This document shows, in pieces, positions 1-11,491 of a stretch of DNA of 64,000 nucleotides. The notes under the pieces are model-generated. The model did no database searches, was not told the origin of the DNA, and worked only from the letters and a program-made list of their open reading frames with translations. The position numbers and the translations under genes are program-made. Source of the stretch: Acidovorax sp. (lineage in GTDB: Bacteria; Pseudomonadota; Gammaproteobacteria; Burkholderiales; Burkholderiaceae_C); NCBI GenBank assembly GCA_030692685.1, contig JAUXZO010000035.1, forward strand, positions 54,951 through 118,950. The letters are read 5' to 3'. How positions within the stretch are numbered: the first letter of the stretch is position 1; each line of letters starts with the position of its first letter.

Positions 1-256
1 CACCACGCGCCAACGCCAGCTGGTGGACCAGGACCGTGACTTCCAGCGCAAGCGCCGTGAGTTCCAGGAAGACCTGACAGCTCGCAAGAACGAAGAACTG
101 TCTCAGGTACTGGAGCGTGCCAACAAGGTCGTCAAGCAGGTGGCCGAGGCTGAGAAGTATGACGTCATCTTGCAAGAGGCCGTCTACATCAACCCCAAGC
201 ATGACATCACCGACAAGGTGATCAAGGCGCTGAATGCCGCCGCTGGCGTCAAGTAA
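1..256 (+). CDS. skp: Skp/OmpH-family periplasmic chaperone, C-terminal part only
   Basis: Only about the last 84 codons are inside the window; the frame is open from base 2 to the TAA at 254-256. The family holds unfolded outer-membrane proteins in the periplasm after Sec export. What is visible is a strongly charged helical stretch (QRKRREFQEDL, RKNEEL) like the tentacle helices of Skp, followed by the family's C-terminal pattern (YDVILQEAVYINPKHDIT) and a short tail. It lies 24 bp before lpxD, the usual bamA-skp-lpxD order, so it is probably the upstream member of one envelope operon. The signal peptide and N-terminal half cannot be judged. Confidence 0.9.
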   Translation, partial: TTRQRQLVDQDRDFQRKRREFQEDLTARKNEELSQVLERANKVVKQVAEAEKYDVILQEAVYINPKHDITDKVIKALNAAAGVK

Positions 257-280
257 CTCGCAGCGTCGAGAGGGTAGCGC

Positions 281-1261
281 GTGAGCTTGTTACTCGGGCA
301 CATCGTGGATGCGCTCGGTGGCTCGCTAGAAGGGGGGGGGTATGACACTCCCATCTCCCGCATCGCGCCACTGGAGGTCGCTGGTTCAGGAGACCTCAGT
401 TTCCTGAGCAACCCCCGCTACCAGCAGCAACTGGCCGCCTCCCGGGCGGCCTGTGTCATTGTGGCGCCCGCGATGCGCGACGTTGCGTTGGCACGCGGCG
501 CGTGCATTGTGGCGGACAACCCATACGTCTATTTTGCGCGTGCCACCCAGTTGTGGCGCCAGCGCAATGCGCCCGCGTTGTCCGGTGGCGTCCACGCCAC
601 CGCTGTGGTCGATACGATGGCCCAGGTGCACCCCTCAGCGACCATTGGCCCCCTTTGTGTGGTGGAGCGGGGCGCGCACATTGGTGCGGGGACGGTGCTC
701 AAGTCCCGCGTTACGGTAGGGGAAGATTGCCGTATCGGCGCGCGATGCATTGTCCATTCTGGTGTGGTCATCGGTGCGGATGGTTTTGGCTTTGCCCCAG
801 AGAACGGGCAGTGGGTCAAGATCGAGCAACTGGGCGCGGTGCGTATAGGCGATGACGTCGAGATTGGCGCCAACACCTGCATCGACCGTGGTGCCCTTCA
901 GGACACGGTGATCGAAGACGGTGTGAAGCTAGACAACCTCATCCAGATTGGTCACAACGTGCGCGTTGGCAAACATTCAGCGATGGCCGGATGTGTTGGT
1001 GTGGCTGGCAGCGCCACGATTGGCGCGCACTGCACGGTAGGGGGTGGCGCGATTGTGCTGGGGCATCTGGAGCTGGCCGACAACGTCCACATTTCGGCTG
1101 CAACGGTAGTCACGCGATCTTTGACCAAGCCTGGGCAATACACCGGCATGTTCCCCATAGACGACAATGCGCGCTGGGAAAAAAACGCTGCGACACTCAA
1201 ACAACTGCACAGCTTGCGCGAGCGTATCAAAGCGCTGGAGCAAGCTCTCAAAGCAGCATGA
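281..1261 (+). CDS. lpxD: UDP-3-O-acylglucosamine N-acyltransferase LpxD
   Basis: Third step of lipid A synthesis: adds the second 3-hydroxyacyl chain to UDP-3-O-acyl-glucosamine in the cytoplasm. The 326-residue product has the N-terminal uridine-binding region (about 1-100), then left-handed beta-helix hexapeptide repeats (about 105-270; IGAGTVL, IGARCIV, IGANTCI, IGAHCTV) and a C-terminal helix. The probable catalytic histidine is H225 in IQIGHNV. The start is GTG at 281; it fits the usual LpxD N-terminus and lies 24 bp after skp, with AGAGGG upstream. A run of nine G at 332-340 encodes Gly18-20. Lipid A genes fabZ, lpxA and lpxB follow within a few bases, so this is one operon. Confidence 0.97.
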   Translation: MSLLLGHIVDALGGSLEGGGYDTPISRIAPLEVAGSGDLSFLSNPRYQQQLAASRAACVIVAPAMRDVALARGACIVADNPYVYFARATQLWRQRNAPALSGGVHATAVVDTMAQVHPSATIGPLCVVERGAHIGAGTVLKSRVTVGEDCRIGARCIVHSGVVIGADGFGFAPENGQWVKIEQLGAVRIGDDVEIGANTCIDRGALQDTVIEDGVKLDNLIQIGHNVRVGKHSAMAGCVGVAGSATIGAHCTVGGGAIVLGHLELADNVHISAATVVTRSLTKPGQYTGMFPIDDNARWEKNAATLKQLHSLRERIKALEQALKAA

Positions 1262-1277
1262 ACGGAAGAACAACTCG

Positions 1278-1733
1278 ATGATGGATATTCACGCAATTCT
1301 CAAGCAACTGCCCCACCGCTACCCGTTTCTGCTGGTGGACAAGGTGATCGAGCTTGAGAGCAACACCCGTATCAAGGCCATCAAGAACGTCACGTTCAAC
1401 GAGCCCTATTTCATGGGTCACTTTCCGGGCCGCCCGGTCATGCCGGGCGTGCTCATCCTGGAGGCGTTGGCACAAGCGGCAGGTCTGCTGGCGTTTGACG
1501 CTATGGGCAAGGTGCCCGACGAGAACAACATCTACTACTTTGTCGGTATCGACGGCGCACGGTTCAAGCGCCCTGTAGAGCCGGGCGATCAGCTGATCCT
1601 CGCCATCACCATCGACCGCGTGCGGGGTGGTATCTGGAAGTTCAAGGGTGTTGCCAGCGTGGGCGACGAAGTTGCCTGTGAAGCTGAACTCATGTGCACC
1701 ATGCGCAATGTGGGCGGTGCTGACAAGACCTAG
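1278..1733 (+). CDS. fabZ: 3-hydroxyacyl-[ACP] dehydratase FabZ
   Basis: Dehydrates 3-hydroxyacyl-ACP in type II fatty-acid synthesis, and so competes with LpxA and LpxD for the same 3-hydroxyacyl-ACP. The 151-residue product is a single hot-dog fold; the catalytic pair is visible as H48 in [13 protein letters not shown] and E62 in LILEALAQ. Two ATGs stand in tandem (1278 and 1281); either may be used, and GGAAGAA upstream is the likely ribosome site. It lies 16 bp after lpxD and 12 bp before lpxA, inside the lipid A operon. Confidence 0.97.
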   Translation: MMDIHAILKQLPHRYPFLLVDKVIELESNTRIKAIKNVTFNEPYFMGHFPGRPVMPGVLILEALAQAAGLLAFDAMGKVPDENNIYYFVGIDGARFKRPVEPGDQLILAITIDRVRGGIWKFKGVASVGDEVACEAELMCTMRNVGGADKT

Positions 1734-1745
1734 GTCGACTGGATC

Positions 1746-2534
1746 GTGAGCAATATTCATCCCACTGCCCTGGTGGCGGCTAGCGCCAGCCTAGATCCCA
1801 CGGTCACTGTAGGGCCTTACACCGTGATCGGCCCCCATGTCGTGATTGGCCCCGGGACTACGGTAGGAGCGCATTGCGTGATCGAGGGGCGCACCACTAT
1901 CGGCGAAGACAACCGCATTTTTCAGTTCGCTTCGCTGGGCGCGGCGCCTCAAGACAAGAAATACGCGGGTGAGCCCACGCGGCTGGTCATCGGCAATCGC
2001 AACACCATCCGCGAGTTCTGCACCTTTAACCTCGGGACCACGCAAGACAAGTGCGTGACCACCATCGGGGATGACAACTGGATCATGGCCTACGTGCACA
2101 TCGCGCACGATTGCTTGGTGGGCAACCAGACCATTCTGGCCAACAACGCCACTCTGGCCGGCCACGTTCAGGTAGACGACCAAGCCATCATCGGTGGGCT
2201 GACGGGCATTCACCAGTTCGTCAAAGTGGGTGCCCATGTCATGGCGGGGTTTGCAAGTCATATCTCGCAGGACGTTCCCCCGTTCATGATGGTGGACGGT
2301 AACCCGCTGGCCGTGCGGGGGCTCAATTTGGAGGGACTGCGACGCCGGGGTTTTTCGCACGCGCGCGTGGCTGGGATCAAACAGATGCACCGGTTGTTGT
2401 ACCGCCAGGGGTTGACTCTGGAGGCCGCGCGCACCGCCATGAGCGAGTTGCCTGACGCCCATCCCGAAGCTGCCGCAGACATTGCCCTGGTGCTGGCCTT
2501 CATCGATGGCTCCACGCGCGGCATTGCGCGCTGA
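1746..2534 (+). CDS. lpxA: Acyl-ACP--UDP-N-acetylglucosamine O-acyltransferase LpxA
   Basis: First committed step of lipid A synthesis: transfers a 3-hydroxyacyl chain from ACP to UDP-GlcNAc. The 262-residue protein matches the family length (E. coli 262). It begins with the conserved IHPTALV, carries hexapeptide repeats to about residue 180, the HIAHDC motif with the expected catalytic H121, the GIHQFVKVG segment, and a C-terminal helical domain. The start codon is GTG at 1746, 12 bp after fabZ. lpxB follows 11 bp downstream. Confidence 0.97.
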   Translation: MSNIHPTALVAASASLDPTVTVGPYTVIGPHVVIGPGTTVGAHCVIEGRTTIGEDNRIFQFASLGAAPQDKKYAGEPTRLVIGNRNTIREFCTFNLGTTQDKCVTTIGDDNWIMAYVHIAHDCLVGNQTILANNATLAGHVQVDDQAIIGGLTGIHQFVKVGAHVMAGFASHISQDVPPFMMVDGNPLAVRGLNLEGLRRRGFSHARVAGIKQMHRLLYRQGLTLEAARTAMSELPDAHPEAAADIALVLAFIDGSTRGIAR

Positions 2535-2545
2535 GAGGGCGTTTC

Positions 2546-3709
2546 ATGACTTTTCCCCCCCGCGTCGCCATGGTGGCGGGCGAGACTTCGGGTGATTTGT
2601 TGGCTGGTTTGCTGATCGACGGGATGCAGGCCCATTGGCCTGGGTTGACGTCCTGCGGTATTGGTGGCCCCCAGATGACACACCGTGGTTTTGATGCCTG
2701 GTGGCCTAGCGAAAAACTCGCTGTGCACGGCTACAGCATGGAAGTGCTGCGCCGGCTGCGAGAGCTTCTGGGAATCCGCAAACAACTGCGAGAGCGCCTG
2801 CTCAAGGATCGCCCGGATGTTTTCATCGGGGTTGATGCCCCTGATTTCAATCTGGGCCTTGAAGCGGATCTGCGTGCCGCTGGCATCAAGACGGTGCATT
2901 TCGTGTGTCCATCCATCTGGGCTTGGCGGGCAGACAGAATTGAGAAGATTCGGCGCAGTGTGGACCACGTGCTGTGCATCTTTCCGTTCGAACCAGAGCT
3001 TCTGGCGCAGCATGGCATCGCCGCGACCTATGTAGGTCACCCCCTGGCGGGTGTGATTCCGACGGTGCCAGACCGCGCGGCGGCCCGGGCGCAGCTTGGA
3101 CTGCTGGAGTCTGACGATGTGCTTGCCATCCTGCCGGGCAGCCGTTCTTCGGAGATCGAGTACATAGCGCAACCCTTTTTTAGGGCTGCAGCGCTTATTC
3201 TTGAAGCGCAACCAGCTATCAAATTGGTAGTGCCTGCCGTTCCCGCTTTGCGCAACCGAATCGTGCAGGTCGCCCATGCGTGTGGCTTGGGGGACGCGGT
3301 ACAGATCGTGGAAGGGCGGTCGCACGCCGTGCTTGCTGCGTGCGACGTCACGTTGATTGCCAGTGGCACGGCCACGCTGGAAGCAGCGCTTTTCAAGCGC
3401 CCCATGGTCATCGGTTACCACATGCACCCGCTGAGCTGGTGGCTCATGCGCCGCAAGCAGTTGCAGCCCTGGGTTGGTTTGCCCAATATTCTCTGCCGCG
3501 ATTTTGTGGTGCCAGAACTGATCCAGGACGCCGCCACGCCCCAAGCACTTTGCGATGCGACGCTCGCATGGTTGGACGCGCGGCACAATAATCCTCAGAA
3601 GATTGCAGACTTGGAGCAGCGCTTTACCGCACTGCACGAAAGCCTGCGACGCAACACTCCTCAATTGGCCGCCGATGCGATCCAGAAAATCCTCTCCCCC
3701 GCTGTCTGA
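2546..3709 (+). CDS. lpxB: Lipid-A-disaccharide synthase LpxB
   Basis: GT19-family glycosyltransferase that joins UDP-2,3-diacylglucosamine and lipid X to form the lipid A disaccharide at the inner membrane. The 387-residue length is normal. Family signatures are visible: [12 protein letters not shown] near the N-terminus, [18 protein letters not shown] and [11 protein letters not shown]. Odd feature: bases about 3172-3230 resemble the palindromic repeat seen elsewhere in the window (antisense orientation) and encode [19 protein letters not shown] with AT-rich codons, without changing the protein's expected length. The last 35 bp overlap the likely rnhB start. Confidence 0.97.
   Translation: MTFPPRVAMVAGETSGDLLAGLLIDGMQAHWPGLTSCGIGGPQMTHRGFDAWWPSEKLAVHGYSMEVLRRLRELLGIRKQLRERLLKDRPDVFIGVDAPDFNLGLEADLRAAGIKTVHFVCPSIWAWRADRIEKIRRSVDHVLCIFPFEPELLAQHGIAATYVGHPLAGVIPTVPDRAAARAQLGLLESDDVLAILPGSRSSEIEYIAQPFFRAAALILEAQPAIKLVVPAVPALRNRIVQVAHACGLGDAVQIVEGRSHAVLAACDVTLIASGTATLEAALFKRPMVIGYHMHPLSWWLMRRKQLQPWVGLPNILCRDFVVPELIQDAATPQALCDATLAWLDARHNNPQKIADLEQRFTALHESLRRNTPQLAADAIQKILSPAV
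3172..3230 (-). repeat. Palindromic repeat family A, copy 1, inside lpxB
   Basis: The + strand reads TTTTTTAGGGCTGCAGCGCT, then TATTCTTGAAGCGC and AACCAGCTATCAAATTGG. This is the reverse complement of the copy at 59191-59250 with scattered changes and a weakened central palindrome. It lies wholly within coding sequence and is stop-free in the lpxB frame. See the family finding. Confidence 0.65.
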
Positions 3710-4307
3710 GCAGGTCTGCCTGCCATGGCATCCACCGGGTCTGGTGGCCGGTGTGGATGAAGCTGGGCGAGGTCCGTTAGCGGGGCCCGTTGTCGCTGCC
3801 GCCGTGATTCTGGATGACCTCAATCCCATCGCAGGGCTGGCCGATTCCAAGAAGCTCACTGCGGCGCGCCGTGACAAGCTCTACGACGAGATCCGTGCAA
3901 AGGCGCTGTGCTGCAGCATCGCGCAGGCCAGTGTGGAGGAGATTGATCAACTCAATATCCTGCAGGCCACCCTCCTGGCAATGCGCCGCGCGGTACTGGG
4001 CCTGCGGCTCAAGCCAGCGATGGTGCTTGTCGACGGTAACCGACTGCCGATGCTCGATATCCCCGCAGAAGCCATCATCAAGGGCGATGCGCTGATCCCC
4101 GCTATTTCTGCAGCTTCCATCCTGGCCAAGGTGCACCGTGACCGTTGGTGCGCCCAGGTTGACGCAGAGTTTCCAGAGTATGGATTTGCCGGGCACAAAG
4201 GCTATGGCACGGCGATGCACATGGAGGCGTTGCGCGAGCATGGCGCCTGCGTCCACCACCGCCGCTCCTTCGCCCCCGTTGCCCAGCGCATCTTGAGCCT
4301 TTCCTAG
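3675..4307 (+). CDS. rnhB: Ribonuclease HII
   Basis: Cuts RNA in RNA-DNA hybrids, including single ribonucleotides misincorporated in DNA. The 210-residue product has the type 2 RNase H signature [14 protein letters not shown] with metal ligands D28 and E29, then DSKKL, LVDGN and the conserved [11 protein letters not shown] and KGYGT motifs. The start chosen is ATG 3675, giving a family-typical length but overlapping lpxB by 35 bp in another frame; a non-ATG start nearer [10 protein letters not shown] cannot be excluded. Position after lpxB is the common proteobacterial order. The SpoU methylase follows 12 bp later. Confidence 0.95.
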   Translation: MRSRKSSPPLSEQVCLPWHPPGLVAGVDEAGRGPLAGPVVAAAVILDDLNPIAGLADSKKLTAARRDKLYDEIRAKALCCSIAQASVEEIDQLNILQATLLAMRRAVLGLRLKPAMVLVDGNRLPMLDIPAEAIIKGDALIPAISAASILAKVHRDRWCAQVDAEFPEYGFAGHKGYGTAMHMEALREHGACVHHRRSFAPVAQRILSLS

Positions 4308-4319
4308 CAGCACCGTCCG

Positions 4320-5093
4320 ATGACTTCTTCCCCTGTCACTGCCATTCATTCGCGAGAGAACCCTTTCGTGAAAGATTTGCGCCGCTTGGCGCAAGATACG
4401 ACGGCATACCGAAAACAAGGGCGTATCTGGCTGGAGGGCGATCATCTGTGCCGTGCCGCAATGGCCCGCGGACGGCGTCCTGCCGTGGCTGTTTTTTCAG
4501 AGTCTTTTTGGCCTCTAGCGCAGGTGGAATGGGCGCAAGCAGCTACTAAAGTAATAGTGCTAGCGGATGCACTGTTTACTGACATCAGCGGCCTGGAATC
4601 CCCCGCTCGCATGGGATTCATTCTCAACATGCCAGAGCCCACCCTTTTGCAGTCCGATGTGGGCACCGTGGTGCTTGACCGGGTGCAGGATGCTGGCAAT
4701 GTGGGCTCCATCCTGCGCAGCGCGTCTGCCTTTGGGTTTCGCCAGGTGGTCGCCATCAAAGGCAGTGCGGCGCTCTGGTCGCCCAAAGTCTTGCGCGCGG
4801 GCATGGGAGCACATTTCGCACTGGATTTGATGGAAGGTGTTGGGGAAGACGATTTGCAAGCATTGCACTTGCCCATGCTGGTGACCAGCTCGCATGCCGG
4901 CGAGTATCTGCACCGCGCGACATTGCCTTGGCCCTGCGCCTGGGTCATGGGGCACGAGGGACAGGGCGTTTCCGCGACTTTGGAAGACCGGGCTGCAATG
5001 CGGATTCGGATTGCCCAACCAGGCGGTGAGGAATCGCTGAATGTGGCCGCAGCGGCGGCGATTTGCCTGCATCAAAGCGGGGCAGGGCGGTAG
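4320..5093 (+). CDS. TrmH/SpoU-family RNA 2'-O-methyltransferase
   Basis: Predicted SAM-dependent 2'-O-ribose methylase of rRNA or tRNA with the trefoil-knot SPOUT fold. The 257 residues show an N-terminal substrate-binding part (RKQGRIWLEGDHL), then the three SpoU motifs: LDRVQDAGNVGSILRSA (about 119-135), VMGHEGQGVS (about 209-218) and IAQPGGEESLNVAAAAAI (about 231-248). The exact target nucleotide cannot be read from sequence. Bases about 4503-4560 carry a copy of repeat family A in frame, encoding FWPLAQVEWAQAATKVIV with unusual codons (CTA, ACT, GTA, ATA). It probably ends the lpx operon; the next gene has its own promoter. Confidence 0.9.
   Translation: MTSSPVTAIHSRENPFVKDLRRLAQDTTAYRKQGRIWLEGDHLCRAAMARGRRPAVAVFSESFWPLAQVEWAQAATKVIVLADALFTDISGLESPARMGFILNMPEPTLLQSDVGTVVLDRVQDAGNVGSILRSASAFGFRQVVAIKGSAALWSPKVLRAGMGAHFALDLMEGVGEDDLQALHLPMLVTSSHAGEYLHRATLPWPCAWVMGHEGQGVSATLEDRAAMRIRIAQPGGEESLNVAAAAAICLHQSGAGR
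4503..4560 (-). repeat. Palindromic repeat family A, copy 2, inside the SpoU methylase gene
   Basis: The + strand reads TCTTTTTGGCCTCTAGCGC, then a spacer and GGGCGCAAGCAGCTACTAAA. This matches the reverse complement of the intergenic copy at 43440-43492 at both flanks, with the central stem partly decayed. It is coding and stop-free, and gives the peptide PLAQVEWAQAATKV. Confidence 0.7.
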
Positions 5094-5413
5094 AAGGCTG
5101 AGTCAACTCCCCAAGTCCTGAACGCGCTCCGCTCGCTGCTGAAGCGGCTGGACTCAGGTTTTCATCGGTAATGTTGATGATTGCCCAGTTGGCGGTGGTT
5201 TTGACAGGTGTGTCACAGGCTTTGGTGGCTTCCCGCTCCATTTGAAGGGGTTGTGGAGGCCAGGGGTATAATCGGGGGCTTTTCTCGCAACAGCGTCGCC
5301 CGACCGCACCCAAAGCAACAATCCATCTGAGAGCAGCCGCTGGCACTCGATTGCAAACATCCTTTGCAAGCGGCCTGCAGGCGCCGGGCGACCGTAACCA
5401 TCCGGAGAACCCA
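5094..5413 (+). other. 320-bp intergenic region before carA
   Basis: There is no convincing gene here. The minus strand has an open frame that runs into the antisense of the methylase gene, and the plus strand has a 24-codon hydrophobic open frame (5171-5245), but neither has a recognisable family, a ribosome site or a matching promoter. The main feature is the carA promoter with a perfect TATAAT at 5267-5272, leaving a 5' leader of about 135 nt before the GTG start of carA. Confidence 0.6.
5242..5283 (+). promoter_or_regulatory. Probable sigma-70 promoter of carA with GC-rich discriminator
   Basis: Perfect -10 TATAAT at 5267-5272, with a weak -35 TTGAAG at 5242-5247 (19-bp spacer). It is followed by CGGGGG and then CTTTT around the expected start of transcription. 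A GC-rich discriminator is the hallmark of stringently controlled promoters, and an early T-run is known from UTP-sensitive pyrimidine promoters in enterics. Regulation here is inferred. The same 17-mer TATAATCGGGGGCTTTT occurs on the minus strand at 45779-45795, before rpmE. Confidence 0.65.
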
Positions 5414-6586
5414 GTGCTTTTGTCTCTACAGGGAACCTTCCCGCCCGCCATCTTGGCGCTTGCAGACGGCACGGTCTTTATCGGCAATTCGATTGGTGCT
5501 ACAGGCACCACCGTCGGTGAAGTGGTGTTTAACACCTCTATTACCGGCTACCAGGAAATCCTCACCGACCCGAGCTATTGCCAGCAGATCGTGACACTCA
5601 CGTATCCGCACATTGGCAACTACGGGGTGAACGCTGAGGATATCGAAGCCGACAAGATCCATGCCGCGGGCCTGATCATCAAAGATCTGCCTTTGATCGC
5701 CAGCAACTTCCGCTCGACCGAAACGCTCTCGCAGTACCTTGTGCGCGAAAAAACGGTTGCCATCGCCAACATTGACACCCGCAAGCTGACCCGTTTGCTG
5801 CGCAGCAAGGGCGCCCAAAATGGTGCCATCGTGGGGTTGTCCGCAGGGCAGTCGGTCACACAGGCGTTGGTCGATGAAGCCATTGCCAAGGCCAAAGCAG
5901 CTCCCAGCATGGCTGGATTGGACCTTGCCAAGGTGGTGAGCACGGCTGTGCGCTATGAGTGGACCCAGACGGAATGGACGCTGGGTTCCGGGTACGGCGA
6001 ACTGACCGAGCAGCGATTCCATGTGGTGGCCTATGACTTCGGTGTGAAGAAAAACATCCTTCGCATGTTGGCAGAGCGTGGGTGCAAGGTCACGGTTGTG
6101 CCCGCGCAAACGCCCGCTGCGGATGTGTTGGCGCTCAAGCCCGATGGCGTGTTCCTGTCTAACGGCCCTGGCGACCCAGAGCCATGTGACTACGCCATCG
6201 CTGCCACTCGCGCCATTGTGAACAGCGGCATGCCGACCTTCGGTATCTGCCTGGGCCACCAGATCATGGCGTTGGCCGCTGGGGCCAAAACGTTCAAGAT
6301 GACCAACAGCCACCATGGGGCTAACCACCCTGTGAAGGATCTGGACACGGGGCGCGTCAGCATCACCAGCCAGAACCACGGGTTTGCCGTGGACATGGAC
6401 TCGTTGCCCGCCAATTTGCGTGCCACCCATGTGAGCCTGTTCGACGGAACACTGCAAGGCCTCGCGCACATCGACAAGCCTGCGTTTTGCTTTCAGGGCC
6501 ACCCTGAAGCCTCTCCGGGGCCTCACGATATTGGCTACCTCTTCGAGCGCTTTACCGACGCCATGCGCGTTGCCAAGGCTCTTTAA
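5414..6586 (+). CDS. carA: Carbamoyl-phosphate synthase small subunit
   Basis: Glutamine amidotransferase subunit: hydrolyses glutamine and passes ammonia to CarB for carbamoyl phosphate, the shared precursor of arginine and pyrimidines. The 390 residues comprise the CarA-specific N-terminal domain ([17 protein letters not shown]) and a class I amidotransferase domain with nucleophile C279 in [10 protein letters not shown] and the His/Glu of [11 protein letters not shown]. The start is taken as GTG 5414, preceded by GGAGA; translation upstream to 5351 is possible but gives a non-family extension. A small unknown gene and carB follow, so the three are probably co-transcribed. Confidence 0.96.
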   Translation: MLLSLQGTFPPAILALADGTVFIGNSIGATGTTVGEVVFNTSITGYQEILTDPSYCQQIVTLTYPHIGNYGVNAEDIEADKIHAAGLIIKDLPLIASNFRSTETLSQYLVREKTVAIANIDTRKLTRLLRSKGAQNGAIVGLSAGQSVTQALVDEAIAKAKAAPSMAGLDLAKVVSTAVRYEWTQTEWTLGSGYGELTEQRFHVVAYDFGVKKNILRMLAERGCKVTVVPAQTPAADVLALKPDGVFLSNGPGDPEPCDYAIAATRAIVNSGMPTFGICLGHQIMALAAGAKTFKMTNSHHGANHPVKDLDTGRVSITSQNHGFAVDMDSLPANLRATHVSLFDGTLQGLAHIDKPAFCFQGHPEASPGPHDIGYLFERFTDAMRVAKAL

Positions 6587-6606
6587 ACCGCTGAAGGAGC
6601 CGTGTC

Positions 6607-7029
6607 ATGAAACTGTTTAGCTTCCCCGCCGCATCGCTGGAAAAAGCGATTTACAAGCGCGTTTTGACATTGCCATCGCCCCACCGCGAGTGGTTCAGCG
6701 AGCGTTGGCAGCAAAAGCCCTACAAAAAAGCATTCATCGACAACAAGGCCATGCCTTTGGTCACCCTCGTGGCTAAAGGCAAGACGTTGGAAGATGCTGA
6801 GTTTGACGAGCTGCTGCAGGATTGGGAAGTTACTTTTTATGACGCGGAAGAAGAAGTCCTGCGCCCGCTCATCCAGGGGGACGGTTTGCTGCAATTGATG
6901 CAGAAGAACCTCCCGCCCGCTCGGGCCCAGGCGTTGCTTGCCAAGCTGACCGAGCGGCGCGCCGCTGCTGATACGGCCGCGCCCACCCTGACGACTAGTT
7001 CCCAGACAGCCGAACCTACGATCGACTGA
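6607..7029 (+). CDS. Small conserved protein of unknown function between carA and carB
   Basis: A 140-residue soluble, charged protein with no signal peptide or membrane segment. It starts [20 protein letters not shown], has a mixed helical body ([27 protein letters not shown], split by charged turns) and ends in a Thr/Ala-rich disordered tail from about residue 118. Its start has GAAGGAG at 6594-6600, a strong ribosome site. It lies 20 bp after carA and 10 bp before carB, so it is co-expressed with carbamoyl-phosphate synthase. I do not recognise a domain; its retention inside carAB suggests a related role, but that is inference. Confidence 0.85.
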   Translation: MKLFSFPAASLEKAIYKRVLTLPSPHREWFSERWQQKPYKKAFIDNKAMPLVTLVAKGKTLEDAEFDELLQDWEVTFYDAEEEVLRPLIQGDGLLQLMQKNLPPARAQALLAKLTERRAAADTAAPTLTTSSQTAEPTID

Positions 7030-7039
7030 TCGACGCACC

Positions 7040-10306
<3,267 letters not shown>

Positions 10307-10344
10307 GCACCGGTAAAGGCGGCATAATCTTCGCTTGAACAGAC

Positions 10345-10378
10345 ACCGCCGCGCGGCAACGCGCGGCGGTTTCCTTTT
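10345..10378 (+). terminator. Rho-independent terminator after carB
   Basis: An 11-bp perfect stem: ACCGCCGCGCG at 10345-10355 pairs with CGCGCGGCGGT at 10360-10370, closed by a GNRA-type tetraloop GCAA and followed by TTCCTTTT. It separates carB from greA. Confidence 0.9.
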
Positions 10379-10480
10379 GTAGGGTCGTAAATGCATGGCT
10401 GGCGAGATGCCATGCAGGCGGACCCAACGGTGGCAGCACTTTGGCGCTGTTGCTGTCCTGATTTATGGAGACTGACAACC

Positions 10481-10957
10481 ATGGCCACCATTCCCATTAC
10501 CAAGCGCGGCGCTGAAAAGCTCAAGGAAGAGCTGCACCGTCTCAAGACTGTGGAGCGTCCTGCCGTCATCACGGCGATTGCCGAAGCGCGCGCTCAGGGC
10601 GACCTCAGTGAAAACGCCGACTATGACGCGGCCAAAGACCGCCAAGGCTTTATTGAAGGGCGTATCCAGGAGATTGAAGGCAAGCTGTCTGTGGCTCAGG
10701 TGATTGACCCCAGCGGCGTGGACGGCGGTGGCAAAGTTGTTTTTGGTGCCACGGTTGAACTGGAAGACGCCAAGTCGGGCGAAACCGTGACGTACCAGAT
10801 CGTGGGCGAGGATGAGGCGGACCTGAAGCAGGGCCTTATCAATATCTCCAGCCCCATCGCCCGCGCCTTGATCGGCAAGGAAGAAGGTGACACAGCCGAG
10901 GTGCAAGCGCCTGGCGGTGTTCGCCGTTACGAAGTCGTGGCGGTCAGCTACCTTTGA
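10481..10957 (+). CDS. greA: Transcription elongation factor GreA
   Basis: Rescues backtracked RNA polymerase by stimulating cleavage of the nascent RNA 3' end. The 158-residue length is the family norm. The N-terminal antiparallel coiled coil (about 1-75) ends with the acidic tip [16 protein letters not shown], whose D/E residues enter the secondary channel; the C-terminal FKBP-like domain carries [16 protein letters not shown]. Start ATG 10481 with GGAG at 10467-10470. A terminator lies upstream, so greA should have its own promoter. It overlaps the TTG that precedes the next gene, suggesting co-transcription with it. Confidence 0.97.
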   Translation: MATIPITKRGAEKLKEELHRLKTVERPAVITAIAEARAQGDLSENADYDAAKDRQGFIEGRIQEIEGKLSVAQVIDPSGVDGGGKVVFGATVELEDAKSGETVTYQIVGEDEADLKQGLINISSPIARALIGKEEGDTAEVQAPGGVRRYEVVAVSYL

Positions 10958-10971
10958 ACCGCGAGCCGGGC

Positions 10972-11427
10972 ATGCGCCATCGTCTGCCAGCCTTGATCGC
11001 CGCCCTGTGGTGGGGCAGCCTGACCACCATTGGGTTTTTGGTGGTCCCTCTTCTGTTTGTACACCTGCCTTCGCCCACCCTGGCGGGTTTCATGGCGGCC
11101 AAACTGTTTGCCGCGCAAACATGGGTCGCAGTGGCATGTTGCCTTGGGCTTTTGTTGATTTCCAAGCCAAAATACGCTCTAGCGCAAGCTCCATGGGCGC
11201 AAGCTGCTATGGTTTTTATACTGGGTGGTTTGCTGCTGGCACTGCTCACCCAGTTTGGCGTAGCGCCGCGCATTGTGGCAAGACAAGACCTGCGCTTGTG
11301 GCACACCGTTGGTACCGTGATGTATGGGCTGCAATGGTGCTGCGCGCTGGCGGTTCTCTGGCGTACGCTACACCGCGATCCCTTGCAAAGCGTCGAGTCC
11401 GAATTTGAGTCCGAACCAGCCAGTTGA
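10972..11427 (+). CDS. DUF4149-like integral membrane protein
   Basis: A 151-residue inner-membrane protein with about four hydrophobic segments (roughly 7-30, 40-65, 70-92, 110-130) and an acidic C-terminus rich in Glu/Ser. It resembles the small DUF4149-type membrane proteins often found right after greA in Burkholderiales; function unknown. The start taken is ATG 10972; a TTG at 10954 overlapping the greA stop is an alternative. Bases about 11163-11222 carry repeat family A in frame, encoding KYALAQAPWAQAAMVFIL, which forms a loop plus the start of transmembrane segment 3. Confidence 0.75.
   Translation: MRHRLPALIAALWWGSLTTIGFLVVPLLFVHLPSPTLAGFMAAKLFAAQTWVAVACCLGLLLISKPKYALAQAPWAQAAMVFILGGLLLALLTQFGVAPRIVARQDLRLWHTVGTVMYGLQWCCALAVLWRTLHRDPLQSVESEFESEPAS
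11163..11222 (-). repeat. Palindromic repeat family A, copy 3, inside the DUF4149-like gene
   Basis: The + strand reads GCCAAAATACGCTCTAGCGC, AAGCTCCATGGGCGCAAG and CTGCTATGGTTTTTATA, matching the antisense form of the family. It is stop-free and coding. The peptide ALAQAPWAQAA closely parallels PLAQVEWAQAA from copy 2 in an unrelated protein. Confidence 0.65.
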
Positions 11428-11491
11428 TTGGGCGATACGGTATGTAAGGGCTCAGACGGTTTTCATGGCTGCGCCGCAACTCTGCGCCTCT

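Noticed and set aside
2258..3877. 539-codon open frame on the minus strand opposite lpxA/lpxB
   Set aside because: Same shadow effect; the sense strand genes are certain and this frame has no recognisable domain.
5171..5245. 24-codon hydrophobic frame before carA, possible leader peptide
   Set aside because: It lies upstream of the only good promoter (TATAAT 5267), so it would not be on the carA mRNA, and no attenuator follows.
4945..5535. Minus-strand frame upstream of carA
   Set aside because: The middle part reads like a plausible peptide (TANWAIINITDEN), but it continues antisense into the methylase gene and crosses the carA promoter and start; no ribosome site or family.
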